The position numbers were made by a program, and so were the translations under genes. From Brevibacterium album DSM 18261 (GTDB lineage Bacteria > Actinomycetota > Actinomycetes > Actinomycetales > Brevibacteriaceae), in assembly GCF_000426445.1 (NCBI RefSeq), contig NZ_AUFJ01000015.1:124001-188000 (forward strand): a DNA stretch of 64,000 bases, written 5' to 3'. Shown here piece after piece: positions 7,040 to 16,562 of this stretch. The notes under the pieces are model-generated. The model was not told the DNA's origin, ran no database searches, and worked only from the letters and a program-made list of their open reading frames with translations. Within the stretch, counting starts at the first letter, position 1; each line of letters begins with the position of its first letter.

Positions 7040-8509
7040 ATGTCCGCTCTCGCCTCCGCCCTCTCGTTCCGGCGCCTCGTCGAGTCCAGTGCGACGCTGA
7101 GGATGCTGCGCGCAGACCACGTCGCGGTGATGGCGGCCATCCTGAGCGAGCACCTCGGGGCGCCCGGCACGCGGCTGGACACCGTCGACCTCCACGAGCT
7201 CGTCGACGAGGACCTCTTCGAGCTGCGCGACCACTTCGACATGTCCGGACGCTCGGCCAAGGCCTACTGCGACGACTGGCGGAACGCCGGGATCCTCGTC
7301 CGCCGTCCGGCCACCGACGCGCGCGGCGAGACCTACGAGCTCTCCGCCGCCGGCTTCGACGCCCTCCGCATCCTCGAGCAGCTCGAGACCCCGCAGGCCA
7401 CCGTCACGGAGTCCCGGCTCATGGCGATCGCCTCCTCCCTCCACCAGCTCGCGATCGACACGGACCCGGATGCCGGCCGCCGTCTCCGCGCGCTCGAGAG
7501 CGAGCGGCGCCGCATCGATGCGGAGATCGCGCGCATCCGCAAGGGCGATCCCCGCGCCCGGGTCCTCGACCGGAAGCGTGCGAAGGAGCGGGTCACGGAC
7601 GTCCTCAACCAAGCCCAGGGCATGCCGGCGGACTTCGCCCGCGTGCGCGCCCGCTTCGAGGAGCTCAACCACAGCCTGCGGACCAGCCTCCTCGAGTCCG
7701 ACGGCGCGCACGGCAGCGCGCTCGACGAGGTGTTCCGCGGTATGGACCTCATCGAGGACTCCGAGGAGGGCCGCACGTTCTCCGCGTTCTCCGCCTTCGT
7801 CCGCGATCCCGAGCAGTCGGCCGCCTTCGAGGAGGACATCTCCGCGATCCTCAGCCGCGATTTCGCCGGCGATCTGCCCCTGCGCTCCCGGCAGGCGCTG
7901 CGCAGCCTCATGCGCGACATGAAGGACGGCAGCCGGGTGGTCCAGGGCGTCCTCACGGAGTTCGCCCGGGGGCTGCGCCGCTACGTGCACTCGCACGAGT
8001 ACGTCACGGACCGGGCGATGCGGAGCCTCCTCCAGGAGGCGCTCGCCCAGGCGGTCCCCGCGCGCCTGCACGTGAGGCCCTTCACGCCCGTGGGCGAGGA
8101 GATGGAGCTCTCCGCCGTGCGCATGGGCAGCGTGGGGGCGATGATCCTCCACGACCCCGCGGATTTCGACACCGGGCAGGCACTGGGAGAGGCCGAGACC
8201 GTCACGGTGGACTTCACGGCGCTCGCGGCCGTCGCCCGGGAGAGCGAGATCGACTTCGACGAGCTCTCCGAAAACGTCAACGCGGTCCTGGCCGAGGCCC
8301 GCGGCGCCCCGGCCACCGTCGGCGAGATCCTCGCCCGCCATCCCGCCACCCAGGGCGTGGCGAGCGTCATCGGGCTCGTCTCGCTCGCCGCCACGCAGGG
8401 TGAGATCGACCTGGACGAGGCGGAGGAGCTCTTCTGGCACGGCACGGACGGCATCGCACGGCGCGCGGTCGTCCAGCGGCACGTCTTCACGAAGGAAGTG
8501 GATGTATGA
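7040..8509 (+). CDS. jetA: JetA / MksF-like protein (DUF3375), kleisin subunit of a Wadjet-type SMC complex
   Basis: A 489-residue DUF3375 protein. In Wadjet/MksBEFG complexes this subunit is the kleisin that bridges the SMC heads. It begins with the typical winged-helix region SFRRLVESSATLRMLRADH, followed by long charged helices (residues about 150-260, for example ALESERRRIDAEIARIRKGD), and ends in a region rich in acidic residues. The ATG at 7040 is chosen for its fit to the family N terminus; ATG 7031 is equally possible, and neither has a clear ribosome site. It overlaps jetB by 4 bp (ATGA), so subunits are translationally coupled. The complex acts in the cytoplasm on DNA, extruding loops and, where JetD is present, cutting small circular plasmids. 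Confidence 0.88.
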   Translation: MSALASALSFRRLVESSATLRMLRADHVAVMAAILSEHLGAPGTRLDTVDLHELVDEDLFELRDHFDMSGRSAKAYCDDWRNAGILVRRPATDARGETYELSAAGFDALRILEQLETPQATVTESRLMAIASSLHQLAIDTDPDAGRRLRALESERRRIDAEIARIRKGDPRARVLDRKRAKERVTDVLNQAQGMPADFARVRARFEELNHSLRTSLLESDGAHGSALDEVFRGMDLIEDSEEGRTFSAFSAFVRDPEQSAAFEEDISAILSRDFAGDLPLRSRQALRSLMRDMKDGSRVVQGVLTEFARGLRRYVHSHEYVTDRAMRSLLQEALAQAVPARLHVRPFTPVGEEMELSAVRMGSVGAMILHDPADFDTGQALGEAETVTVDFTALAAVARESEIDFDELSENVNAVLAEARGAPATVGEILARHPATQGVASVIGLVSLAATQGEIDLDEAEELFWHGTDGIARRAVVQRHVFTKEVDV

Positions 8510-9297
8510 GCATCAACGACACCCGGGCCGCCGCGGACGGGCACCGCACGCAGAGCACGCCCCTGCCCGCGGAGGCGACGATGGGCCTGTGGCGCGGCGA
8601 CACCGGGACCCTGTCCGAGGCCTCCCGCCGAGTGCTGCTCGAGCTCCTCAAGGGCCCCTACGTCTCCGGAACCCAGAGCCCCGGTCTGTGGGCCGCCCTG
8701 GCAGCCGATGAGACCCAGATCCGCTCGCGTCTCCATGACCTGTTCCTCGACCTCGTGCTCGATCCCGTCGACGAGTTCGCCTTCACCCGCAAGGTCGACA
8801 CCCACGAGATCCAGGCTCCCAGCGCGCTGCGCTCCGAGCGGCTGACCTTCCTCGACACCGCCATGCTCCTGGTGCTGCGCCAGCTGATGCTCGCGGCCCC
8901 GGGGGAGAGCCGCGTGATCGTGGGGCAGGACGAGGTCTACGATCTGCTCGGCGTCTACCGCGACGGCGACGAGGCGACGTTCAAGCGCAACCTCAACGGC
9001 TCTTGGTCGCGCATGATCAACAAGCTCCGCATCCTCCACACTGTCGACGACGACCGCGCCCAGATCTCGCCCATGATCCGCTTCCTCGTGGACGAGGACC
9101 GCGTGCGGGAGCTCACCGAAGTCTACCGCCGGATCGCCGAGGAGCGCACCGCCGCTCGCGCCGAGGAGACCGCCGCCGAGGCCGGTGCGGGCGGGGAGAC
9201 AGTCCCCCGCACGGCCGCAGCCGATACGGTTGCCGAGGCCGCCTCGGCCGCCGCCCCGGTCCCCGAGCCAGCCGCGCACACAGAGGAGAACGCCTAA
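8506..9297 (+). CDS. jetB: JetB / MksE-like protein (DUF4194), KITE subunit
   Basis: A 263-residue DUF4194 protein with paired winged-helix character, visible in SRRVLLELLKGPYVSGTQ near the start and RVIVGQDEVYDLLGVYRDGD in the middle. In Wadjet complexes a dimer of this protein binds the kleisin JetA and contacts DNA. The last 50 residues are an Ala/Glu-rich low-complexity tail (EERTAARAEETAAEAGAGGE). Its start overlaps jetA by 4 bp and its TAA stop is immediately followed by the GTG of jetC, with the sequence GAGGAGA in its own last codons serving jetC. Confidence 0.87.
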   Translation: MSINDTRAAADGHRTQSTPLPAEATMGLWRGDTGTLSEASRRVLLELLKGPYVSGTQSPGLWAALAADETQIRSRLHDLFLDLVLDPVDEFAFTRKVDTHEIQAPSALRSERLTFLDTAMLLVLRQLMLAAPGESRVIVGQDEVYDLLGVYRDGDEATFKRNLNGSWSRMINKLRILHTVDDDRAQISPMIRFLVDEDRVRELTEVYRRIAEERTAARAEETAAEAGAGGETVPRTAAADTVAEAASAAAPVPEPAAHTEENA

Positions 9298-12200
9298 GTG
9301 AGCACCGCGACCCTGTTTGACCTCACACCGGAGAACCCCGCGTACTCCGAGGCGGCCCCCGGCGACCAGTGGCGCCTGGCGGAGGTGCAGCTGGCCAACT
9401 GGGGCACCTTCGACAAGGAGATCCACCGCCTGCCGATCGCGCGGCGCGGCCACCTCATCACGGGGCCCTCGGGCTCGGGCAAGTCCTCGCTGCTGGATGC
9501 GATCGCCGCAGTCCTCACCCCGGACAAGTGGCTGCGGTTCAATGTCGCCGCGCAGTCGGCAGGAGCGCGGGCGGACCAGCGCAGCATCGTCTCCTATGTG
9601 CGCGGTGCGTGGTCGCGGACCGCGGACGCCGCCGAGGATCGCGTCGTCAGCCGCTATCTGCGCCCAGGCGCCACCTGGTCAGGCATCGTGCTGCGGTACG
9701 AGAACCCCGGCCACAAGCCGGTCTCGCTCGTCCGCCTCTTCTTCCTCCGCGGCACGGGCACCGCGAACTCGGACGTCTCCGACCTCTGCTTGCTCGACCG
9801 CTCCGCCGTCGACCTCGCAGACCTGCAGGACTACGTGCGCTCGGGCATCGAGGCGCGCCGGATCAAGGCCGCCTATCCGGACGCGGTCGTCACGACCGCC
9901 GGTGCGCACGGCAAGTTCTACGCTCGCCTGCGCAGCGTCTTCGGCATCGGCCACGAGAGTGCGCTGCAGCTGCTGCACAAGACGCAGTCCGCCAAGAGCC
10001 TCGACAGCCTCGACCAGCTGTTCCGCGAGCACATGCTCGAACGACCGGGCACCTTCGAACTGGCCCAGACCGCGGTGGAGCAGTTCGGGGAGCTCAGCGA
10101 CGCCCACGCCCACGTCTCCCAGCTGCGCATGCAGCGCGACCACCTGGCCGGGCTTCGCGCCGGCGCGCGGGAGTTCGAGCAGGCGCAGGAGACGGCGGAG
10201 AAGGCGCGTGTGCTCGCCGCGGCCGTCCAGCCCTACATCCAGCGGCGGAGGCTCGAGCTCACGCGCGCCGAGCACGCGCTGGCCCTCGAGCGGATCGCCG
10301 GGCTCGCCGCGGACGCGGAGGAGGCCGCCGAGGCCGCCCGGACCGCGGAGGAGGACTTCGAGGCTGCCCAGCGCCGCAGCATGGCCGCGGGCGGCGCCGA
10401 TGCCGAGGCGCTGCAGCTGCGCATCCGCGATGCGCAGGAGGCCGCGCTCGCCACCCGCGACCGGTGGGACTCGCTCCGGCGCCAGCTGGCACAGGCCGGC
10501 ATCGAACAGGCCCCCGCCTCGGCGGCGGAGTTCTCGCAGCTCCAGGCCGAGATCGCGCGGGCCCTGGAGGCGGCGGACGCCTCGGGCGGTCCCTCGCACG
10601 AGCAGCACGAGCAGCACGAGCGCTTCTTCGCCGCGAGGAAGGAGCTCGCCGGGATCGACGCGGACATCGCGGAGCTGCGCCGCAGCGGCTCCACCGTGCC
10701 CGCACCCCTGCTCGAGGTGCGCCGGCAGATCTGCGCGGGCGTCGATCTGCCCGAGAGCGCCCTGCCCTTCGCCGCGGAGCTCATCGAGGTCCTGCCCGAG
10801 CACCGTGAGTGGACCGGAGCGATCGAGCGCGTGCTGCGGCCGCTCGCGCTCACCGTGCTCGTCCGCACCGAACATCTGCCCGCGGTGCGTCGCTGGGTCG
10901 ACTCCCAGCGCATCCGCGCCCGGCTGGTGTTCGAGGAGGTCTCCAGCCAGCCGCATGCCGTGCGGCAGCCGCGCAGCGAGCTCTCGCTCGTGCACCGGGT
11001 GGCGGTGAAGGACGACCGCTTCGGCCGCTGGGTGAGGGCCGCTCTCGCCGAGCGCTTCGACGTGGCTTGCGTCGAGAGCCCGGACGAGCTCGCCGGACAC
11101 TCCCGCGCCGTCACCCGCGGCGGTCAGCTCAAGGCCTCGCGCACCCGGTACGAGAAGGACGACCGGCGGGCCATCGACGACCGCAGCAGCTGGGTCCTCG
11201 GCGACCGGGAGGCCAAGCTGGAGGCCTATCTCGAACGGCGCCGGCAGGTGTCCGCGGAGCTCGAGGCCGCGCGCGAGGTCGTGGACGGCCTGGCGCGCGA
11301 GCGGGACGCCGTCCAGCGGCGGTCGGGACTGCTCTCCGGCCTGCGCGAGCTCTCCTGGGCGTCCGTCGACCACGAGGCCGCCGAGCGGATCGTCGCCGAG
11401 CACGAGCGCAGGCTCGCCGAGCTCACCGGCGACGACGGCGATCTCCAGGCCGCGGTCGAGGCCGTCGAGGACGCCCGGCACCTGCGCGATGTCACGCGCC
11501 GGGAGGCCGAGGACGCCCGCCACCTGATGCGGATGGAGCAGGATCGCCGGGACGATCTCGCGGGCGAGCTCGAGCGTCTGGAGGCCGGTGTCGCGGCGGG
11601 CCGCATCCCGGAGGTGCCCGAGGACGTCGCAGCGGTCCTGGCCAGGCGGTTCGCCTCGGCCCAGGAGGAGACGCCGGCGCTCGCCGAGGCCGGCCAGACC
11701 GTCGCGGCGCGCCTGCGGGAGGAGCAGGACAGGGCGCAGGCCGCGGCCGCGCGGGCAGAGAGCACCGTGACCCGGCTGGCGGTGCAGTTCAAGGAGCGCT
11801 GGCCCGGCGCCTCGGCCGACCTCACCGCCGATGCGGCGGACCGGGCCGGCTACATCGCGATCCTCGAATCCATCGAGACCCACGGCCTGCCCGATCACGA
11901 GGCGCGCTTCCTGAGGATCCTGCAGGAGCGCTCGCGGGACCTCATCGGCGAGCTGCTCAGCGATGTCCTGGGCGCTCCGCGCGAGATCGAGGACCGGGTG
12001 GACCGCGTCAACGACTCGCTCGGCCGGTCCAAGTTCGACGAGGGGCGGTACCTGCGGATCCGGCCGCGGGTGCGGCGCAGCGAGACCGTCAACCGGTTCA
12101 TCTCCGATCTGCGGACCATCGCCGAGGGCACCTGGGACCGGGGTGCCGCCGGTGCGGATGGCGCGGACGGCAGGGACTCCAGTGCGGGTGGTCGGGATGC

Positions 12201-12816
12201 GGACGGGGCCTCCCCGAGCACTGGCGGCGGGAAGGACGCGGCCGATCTCGAGGCTGCGGAGACGGCATTCGAGATCCTCGCCGAGCTCATGCGCCGGTTC
12301 GCCTCGAACGAGAACGTGGACCGCGTGTGGCGGAACCAGTGCCTGGACACGCGCCTGCACGTGACGTTCCTGGCCGAGGAGGTGGACGAGAACGGGCGCG
12401 CGCACACCGCCTACGACTCCGGCGCCGCGCTCTCCGGCGGCCAGCAGCAGAAGCTCGTGGTGTTCTGTCTCGCGGCGGCCCTGCGCTATCAGCTGGCGGA
12501 GCCGGAGGAGACGGTCTCCCGCTACGGCACCATCGTGCTCGACGAGGCCTTCGACAAGGCGGACACGCGGTACACGCGCATGGCCCTGGACGTCTTCGTG
12601 GAGTTCGGCTTCCACCTGGTGCTCGCCACCCCGCAGAAGCTCCTGCAGACCATCGAGCCGTATGTGGGGGCGGCGACCTCGGTGGACAACCCCTCGCGGC
12701 AGCGCTCGGTCGTCTCGACCATGACGTGGGCCGAGCAGGGCTGGGATGAGGCGGCCTCGGCGGCGGGGACTTCGGAGGAGCTGGAGGCACTGCGAGAAGT
12801 CGCCTCCGTGCGCTGA
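9298..12816 (+). CDS. jetC: JetC / MksB-like SMC ATPase of a Wadjet-type complex
   Basis: A 1172-residue SMC-type ATPase. Walker A GPSGSGKSS is at residues 56-64, the ABC signature LSGGQQQK at 1045-1052 and Walker B VLDEAFDKAD with D1082/E1083. Between them lie long coiled coils on either side of a hinge region (about residues 480-620), as in SbcC- or MukB-like proteins. All ATPase motifs are intact, so the motor should be functional. A low-complexity Gly/Asp/Ser insertion at about residues 947-981 looks disordered. The GTG start follows the jetB stop directly, with GAGGAGA 8 bases upstream. No jetD follows: only 186 non-coding bases separate it from an opposite-strand symporter gene. Confidence 0.9.
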   Translation: MSTATLFDLTPENPAYSEAAPGDQWRLAEVQLANWGTFDKEIHRLPIARRGHLITGPSGSGKSSLLDAIAAVLTPDKWLRFNVAAQSAGARADQRSIVSYVRGAWSRTADAAEDRVVSRYLRPGATWSGIVLRYENPGHKPVSLVRLFFLRGTGTANSDVSDLCLLDRSAVDLADLQDYVRSGIEARRIKAAYPDAVVTTAGAHGKFYARLRSVFGIGHESALQLLHKTQSAKSLDSLDQLFREHMLERPGTFELAQTAVEQFGELSDAHAHVSQLRMQRDHLAGLRAGAREFEQAQETAEKARVLAAAVQPYIQRRRLELTRAEHALALERIAGLAADAEEAAEAARTAEEDFEAAQRRSMAAGGADAEALQLRIRDAQEAALATRDRWDSLRRQLAQAGIEQAPASAAEFSQLQAEIARALEAADASGGPSHEQHEQHERFFAARKELAGIDADIAELRRSGSTVPAPLLEVRRQICAGVDLPESALPFAAELIEVLPEHREWTGAIERVLRPLALTVLVRTEHLPAVRRWVDSQRIRARLVFEEVSSQPHAVRQPRSELSLVHRVAVKDDRFGRWVRAALAERFDVACVESPDELAGHSRAVTRGGQLKASRTRYEKDDRRAIDDRSSWVLGDREAKLEAYLERRRQVSAELEAAREVVDGLARERDAVQRRSGLLSGLRELSWASVDHEAAERIVAEHERRLAELTGDDGDLQAAVEAVEDARHLRDVTRREAEDARHLMRMEQDRRDDLAGELERLEAGVAAGRIPEVPEDVAAVLARRFASAQEETPALAEAGQTVAARLREEQDRAQAAAARAESTVTRLAVQFKERWPGASADLTADAADRAGYIAILESIETHGLPDHEARFLRILQERSRDLIGELLSDVLGAPREIEDRVDRVNDSLGRSKFDEGRYLRIRPRVRRSETVNRFISDLRTIAEGTWDRGAAGADGADGRDSSAGGRDADGASPSTGGGKDAADLEAAETAFEILAELMRRFASNENVDRVWRNQCLDTRLHVTFLAEEVDENGRAHTAYDSGAALSGGQQQKLVVFCLAAALRYQLAEPEETVSRYGTIVLDEAFDKADTRYTRMALDVFVEFGFHLVLATPQKLLQTIEPYVGAATSVDNPSRQRSVVSTMTWAEQGWDEAASAAGTSEELEALREVASVR

Positions 12817-12836
12817 ACGCAGGCGCCTTTGCCGCA

Positions 12837-12898
12837 CGTATGTGCAGATGGCGTCTTCAAATCGCTGAGAGCGAAGTTCGCACATACGCGGAGCAGGA
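12837..12898. terminator. Hairpin closing the jetABC operon
   Basis: Perfect 9-bp arms CGTATGTGC (12837-12845) and GCACATACG (12890-12898), 20 bp after the jetC stop and between converging genes. The 12-mer GCACGTATGTGC at 12834 recurs in reverse complement at 54728, in another converging intergenic space. The rest of 12817-13002 shows no frame with coding character. Confidence 0.5.
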
Positions 12899-13002
12899 TG
12901 CGCAGAGGTGCTGCGCGGAAGTGCGGAGGCGCGGCGCTCCGGTGGGAGCTGCCGCGCCTCTGCGCTGTGCCGACTGCGCGCTTCACCGACTGCGCGCCGC
13001 GG

Positions 13003-14550
13003 TCACCGGACCGGGGACTTCTCCGCGATCAGTCCCTTCTCCTCGGCGCGCTGATCCCAGAAGTGCGCACCGACGATGCCCGTCCTCGCGGGCACGAACT
13101 GCGGATCGAGCCCTTCCTTCTTCTGCCGCTCGAAATCGCGCAGGGCTTTGAACACCGGCTGCTGGATGATGAGGATCGCGACGATGTTCAGCCATGCCAT
13201 GAGGCCCACGCCGATGTCGCCCAGCGCCCAGGCCGCACCCGCGGTGGACACGGAGCCGTAGGCCACGGCGACGAGGACGAACAGCTGGAGGAAGCGGACG
13301 CACACAGCGCTGACCCGGCGGTTCGATACGTTGCGGAGCACGTACTTGAGGTTGGTCTCGGCCATGTAGTAGTAGGCGACGATGGTCGTGAAGGCGAAGA
13401 ATGCCAGCGAGACCGCGACGAAGCTCGCCCCGAAGCCGGGGAACACCGCATCGAAGCCGGCCTGCGCATAGGGCACCCCCACCTCGAGCTGAGCGCTCAC
13501 GCCGCCGCCCACGCGCTCGAGCGTCTCCGTGGGGTTGCCGTCCGCATCGAACTGCGCGCCGGTGGGGAACACGCGGTACATGCCGGTGGACAGGACCATG
13601 AACGCGGTCGCGGAGCAGACGAAGAGGGTGTCGATGTAGATCGAGCCGGCCTGCACGAGTCCCTGCTTCACAGGGTGGGAGACCTCTGCCGCGGCCGCCG
13701 CGTGGGGACCGGTTCCCTGGCCTGCCTCGTTCGAGTAGATGCCGCGCTTCACGCCCCATTCGACCGCTGCGCCGACCATCGCGCCCACGGCGGACTGCGT
13801 GGTGAATGCGGAGGAGACGACCAGACCGACGACGTCGAAGATCTGATCGATGTTGACGAAGGCGATGACGATCGCGCCCAGGATGTAGAGGACCGCCATG
13901 AAGGGCACGACGACGCTCGCGAAGTTCGCGATGCGCTTGACGCCGCCGATCACGATGAAGCCCAGCGCGATGACCACGGCGATCGCGGTGGCCCAGCTCG
14001 GGACGTTCCAGGCGTTCTGCGCCGCACTCGCGATGGACTGCGCCTGCACGCCCGGCAGCAGGAAGCTCATCGAGAGGATCGTGACGAGTGCGAAGGCCAT
14101 CGCATAGACCTTGAACAGGCCCTTCGCCTTCGTGTGGCGGTAGACGCGCTCGATGTAGTAGGCCGGGCCGCCGCGGTACTCGCCGGTGTCCTTGTCCTTC
14201 TCCTTGTAGATCTGGCCGAGGGTGGACTCGACGAAGCTCGTCGAGGCGCCCAGGAGCGCGGAGATCCACATCCACATGACGGCGCCGGGGCCGCCGAAGG
14301 CGATCGCCGTGACGGTGCCGGCGATGTTGCCCGTGCCCACACGGCCGGCCAGGGACATCGTGAGCGCCTGGAAGGACGAGACGCCGTCCTCGGAGCGCTG
14401 ACCGGTGAACATCTGCTTGAAGATCGCGGGGATCTGCCGGATCTGGATGAGCCGGGTGCGGATCGTGAAGAACACGCCCGCGCCCAGGCACAGGTAGACG
14501 AGCGGGGGAGCCCACACGACCCCGTTGAGCCAATCGATGAATGCTGTCAC
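13003..14550 (-). CDS. Sodium:alanine/glycine symporter, AGCS family (first of two)
   Basis: A 515-residue secondary transporter with about eleven membrane helices that couples amino-acid uptake to Na+. The family signature GRVGTGNIAGT is present, followed by AIAFGGPGAVMWMWI. Other recognisable stretches are EYRGGPAYYIERVYR and the Ala/Gly-rich helices to KYVLRNVSNRR. The GTG at 14550 gives the usual N terminus (VTAFIDWLNGVVW) and has GGAG 5 bases upstream; a longer frame to 14679 would add a non-hydrophobic, Arg-rich leader and is rejected. Substrate is probably alanine, glycine or a related neutral amino acid. It stands alone, convergent with jetC. Confidence 0.87.
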   Translation of the reverse strand: MTAFIDWLNGVVWAPPLVYLCLGAGVFFTIRTRLIQIRQIPAIFKQMFTGQRSEDGVSSFQALTMSLAGRVGTGNIAGTVTAIAFGGPGAVMWMWISALLGASTSFVESTLGQIYKEKDKDTGEYRGGPAYYIERVYRHTKAKGLFKVYAMAFALVTILSMSFLLPGVQAQSIASAAQNAWNVPSWATAIAVVIALGFIVIGGVKRIANFASVVVPFMAVLYILGAIVIAFVNIDQIFDVVGLVVSSAFTTQSAVGAMVGAAVEWGVKRGIYSNEAGQGTGPHAAAAAEVSHPVKQGLVQAGSIYIDTLFVCSATAFMVLSTGMYRVFPTGAQFDADGNPTETLERVGGGVSAQLEVGVPYAQAGFDAVFPGFGASFVAVSLAFFAFTTIVAYYYMAETNLKYVLRNVSNRRVSAVCVRFLQLFVLVAVAYGSVSTAGAAWALGDIGVGLMAWLNIVAILIIQQPVFKALRDFERQKKEGLDPQFVPARTGIVGAHFWDQRAEEKGLIAEKSPVR

Positions 14551-14620
14551 TTCTGCTCCAAGGAAAATGAGGAGCGCCACCACTGTGGCGGCGCTCACGT
14601 ACCGAGGGGAAGTGAAGCAG

Positions 14621-14640
14621 GACACGCCTCGCCGTGTCAA
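14621..14640 (-). promoter_or_regulatory. Possible promoter and operator of the first AGCS symporter
   Basis: A TTGACA hexamer on the minus strand (14640-14635) lies 85 bp before the GTG start and overlaps an inverted repeat GACACG/CGTGTC (14621-14626 and 14633-14638). No convincing -10 is visible 17 bases further. A near-perfect 12-bp stem (GAGCGCCACCAC with GTGGCGGCGCTC) follows closer to the gene in the leader. The remainder of 14551-14829 contains only GC-rich short repeats. Confidence 0.3.
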
Positions 14641-14829
14641 TTCGTGAGACGAGCGGGCATGTGCGCGGCGGATCTGCAAGGCGAGCGTCGGCGCGGATGT
14701 CCGAAGGTTCGGATGTCCGGAGGCTCGGACCGGCGCGGGGGTGTGCCTCGGCGGGCACTCGCCTCCGGCCTCAGCGGAGGCGCTCCGCCGCTGCGCGCTG
14801 CCGGCGGGCGGCTTCCGGTTCGCCTGTCC

Positions 14830-15210
14830 TCAGCTCTCCTCCGCCGCCCGCACCGCTGCGATGTCGGCCTCCTCGGCTGCGCGGAAGCGCCCGCCGCCGG
14901 CGATGAATTCGTCACCGTGCTTCTCCAGGTGGCGGGCGAAGAACGGGCACAGGGGGACCACCGCGGTGTCCCTCCGGATGCTGTCCGCAAGGGCCTCCGT
15001 CACGAGGATTCCGCCCAGCCCGCGTCCGCCGAGCTCCTCGGGGACCACGGTGTGGTGGAAGATGCGGGCGCCGTCGGGGGCGTCGACGAAGAACGCATTG
15101 CCTGCCGGCGAGCCATCGGCGAGAACCGCGGAATAGGACTGCGGCACCGTCGATTCGTCGAGCCCGACCACCACCTCGGCCCCGGTTCTGTCCGTCGTCC
15201 GTGTGCTCAT
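14830..15210 (-). CDS. GNAT-fold N-acetyltransferase, YjdJ type
   Basis: A 126-residue compact GNAT domain of the small YjdJ/GTLF3B-like class. The acetyl-CoA loop is recognisable as EELGGRGLGGILV (V/I-x-x-x-x-R/G-G-x-G-x-G/A), preceded by HHTVVP and followed by PLCPFFARHLEKH, where family members read C-P-F/Y. The protein is cytosolic and small enough to be a single domain; its acceptor is unknown. It is preceded by GAGGAGAGG 8 bases before ATG 15210 and overlaps the end of the pirin gene by 4 bp, so both are one operon transcribed from about 16.4 kb. Confidence 0.8.
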   Translation of the reverse strand: MSTRTTDRTGAEVVVGLDESTVPQSYSAVLADGSPAGNAFFVDAPDGARIFHHTVVPEELGGRGLGGILVTEALADSIRRDTAVVPLCPFFARHLEKHGDEFIAGGGRFRAAEEADIAAVRAAEES

Positions 15211-16388
15211 GGCCGATCCTCTCCTCGGTTCCGTTCGGGGCTGCCTGCGGTGCCGTCGTGCACAGGTGCGGGACGGTCCGTCTCCGCAGAGCCGCCGTGC
15301 TGACGCGGTCGTGCGGCTCCGCCCGCGGATGCCTGGGCCTCGGCGGCCCGGGCGTGCGGCGGAGGATTCCGGCGCGGCCTCATCGTCACCTGCGGCAGCG
15401 CGGGCGCGGGCAGGCGGCCCATCCCCTCGCTGTTCCGGCCCGGTCCGCCATGACCCGCATAGCCCTCGACCCGGCCGAACCGCTCACCGCCGCCCTCCCA
15501 CTCGCTGCGATAGCGGGCGATCTCCTCCGTGGAGCGCCCCACGAAGTTCCACCACATGACGATCTCCTCGCCGAAGGGCTCCCCGCCCAGCAGAACGAGG
15601 CGGGCCGCATCGCCGCCGCTATTGGCGATCCGCAGACCGGCCGCGCCGATGCCCGTGTAGCCCACCGCGCGCCTCGGCACGCGCACGCCCTCCAGCGTCA
15701 CCGCCTCGCCCGCGTCCACCAGCAGGCCGTGCTCGAATGCGGGGTCCACGGGAGCATCGAGGACGGCGCCGGGCTCCAGCCGGATCTCCGCGCCCACGAG
15801 CGGCGAATGCATCTGCACGGGCGAGGAGACGCCCAGCAGGGAGCCCGCGAAGACGAGCGCGGAGCCCCCGGCGAAGGGGACCGGTTCCGGCGCGAAGTGC
15901 TCGAACCTGCGCTCCGGGAGGTGCCGGACCTCCTCGGGCAGCGCGATCCAGAGCTGGACGCCGTGCAGGACGTGCGTGTCCGTCGTGGAGGTCTCGGAGT
16001 GGCAGATGCCCGCGCCCGCGGTCATGAGGTTGAGCTCGCCCGGCCGCACCGGTGCGGCGTGGCCGCCCGAGTCGATGTGGGCGATGGCGCCCTCGAAGAG
16101 CCAGCTGAGGGTCTGCAGACCGGTGTGCGGGTGCGGGGCGACGTCCATGCCGCCGGTGGCGCTCACATCGTCGGGGCCGTAGTGGTCGACGAAGCACCAT
16201 GCGCCGATGAGCGAGCGCTGCCGCTGCGGAAGGGTCCTGTGCACCGTCATGGCACGCGGCCCGCCCAGCGGCACCTCGCGCGCCGTGATGAGCTCGACCG
16301 GTGCGCCTCCGGCGCACTCGGCCTGCGATCCGGGCAGGCCGCCGTCCGCGCACACCTGCGCTGCCGGCCGCGCCTCCGTGTTGCTCAT
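15207..16388 (-). CDS. Pirin-family bicupin protein
   Basis: A 393-residue two-cupin protein. The metal-binding residues of the N-terminal cupin are visible in the pirin motif HPHTGLQTLSWLFEG (two His) with HIDSGG and ICHSETS downstream. Pirins bind Fe and act variously as quercetinase-like dioxygenases or redox-sensitive modulators; which applies here cannot be read from sequence. Residues after about 320 form a Pro/Arg/Ala-rich tail without domain character, longer than usual. Its TGA overlaps the ATG of the GNAT gene. The region 16389-16562 separates it from the divergent helicase gene and must hold promoters for both; none is clear. Confidence 0.85.
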   Translation of the reverse strand: MSNTEARPAAQVCADGGLPGSQAECAGGAPVELITAREVPLGGPRAMTVHRTLPQRQRSLIGAWCFVDHYGPDDVSATGGMDVAPHPHTGLQTLSWLFEGAIAHIDSGGHAAPVRPGELNLMTAGAGICHSETSTTDTHVLHGVQLWIALPEEVRHLPERRFEHFAPEPVPFAGGSALVFAGSLLGVSSPVQMHSPLVGAEIRLEPGAVLDAPVDPAFEHGLLVDAGEAVTLEGVRVPRRAVGYTGIGAAGLRIANSGGDAARLVLLGGEPFGEEIVMWWNFVGRSTEEIARYRSEWEGGGERFGRVEGYAGHGGPGRNSEGMGRLPAPALPQVTMRPRRNPPPHARAAEAQASAGGAARPRQHGGSAETDRPAPVHDGTAGSPERNRGEDRP

Positions 16389-16562
16389 GCGGCCATGCTA
16401 GCCCTGCCGGGGGCGAGCGGCGAGGGGTCGTGTCCGCGCCCTCGTATAGCGTCGGGGTGGGAGGGGACGTGCGGCGGCGAGTGCGCTGCGCGGGAACGAG
16501 TGCGGTGCTGAACGGCTGTGCGGTTCGCGGCGAACGATCTGCGGAGGGAGGGGGGAGGGGAC

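Noticed and set aside
9679..12885. A 1068-codon open frame on the strand opposite jetC, and similar long frames opposite the SNF2 helicase (16398-19481) and others
   Set aside because: They are mirror frames of strongly coding high-GC genes; their translations are rich in Arg, Gly, Leu and His with no domain pattern.
12817..13002. Remnant of jetD after jetC
   Set aside because: No frame in these 186 bases resembles a TOPRIM or DUF3322 segment; the space holds a hairpin and then the end of the symporter gene.
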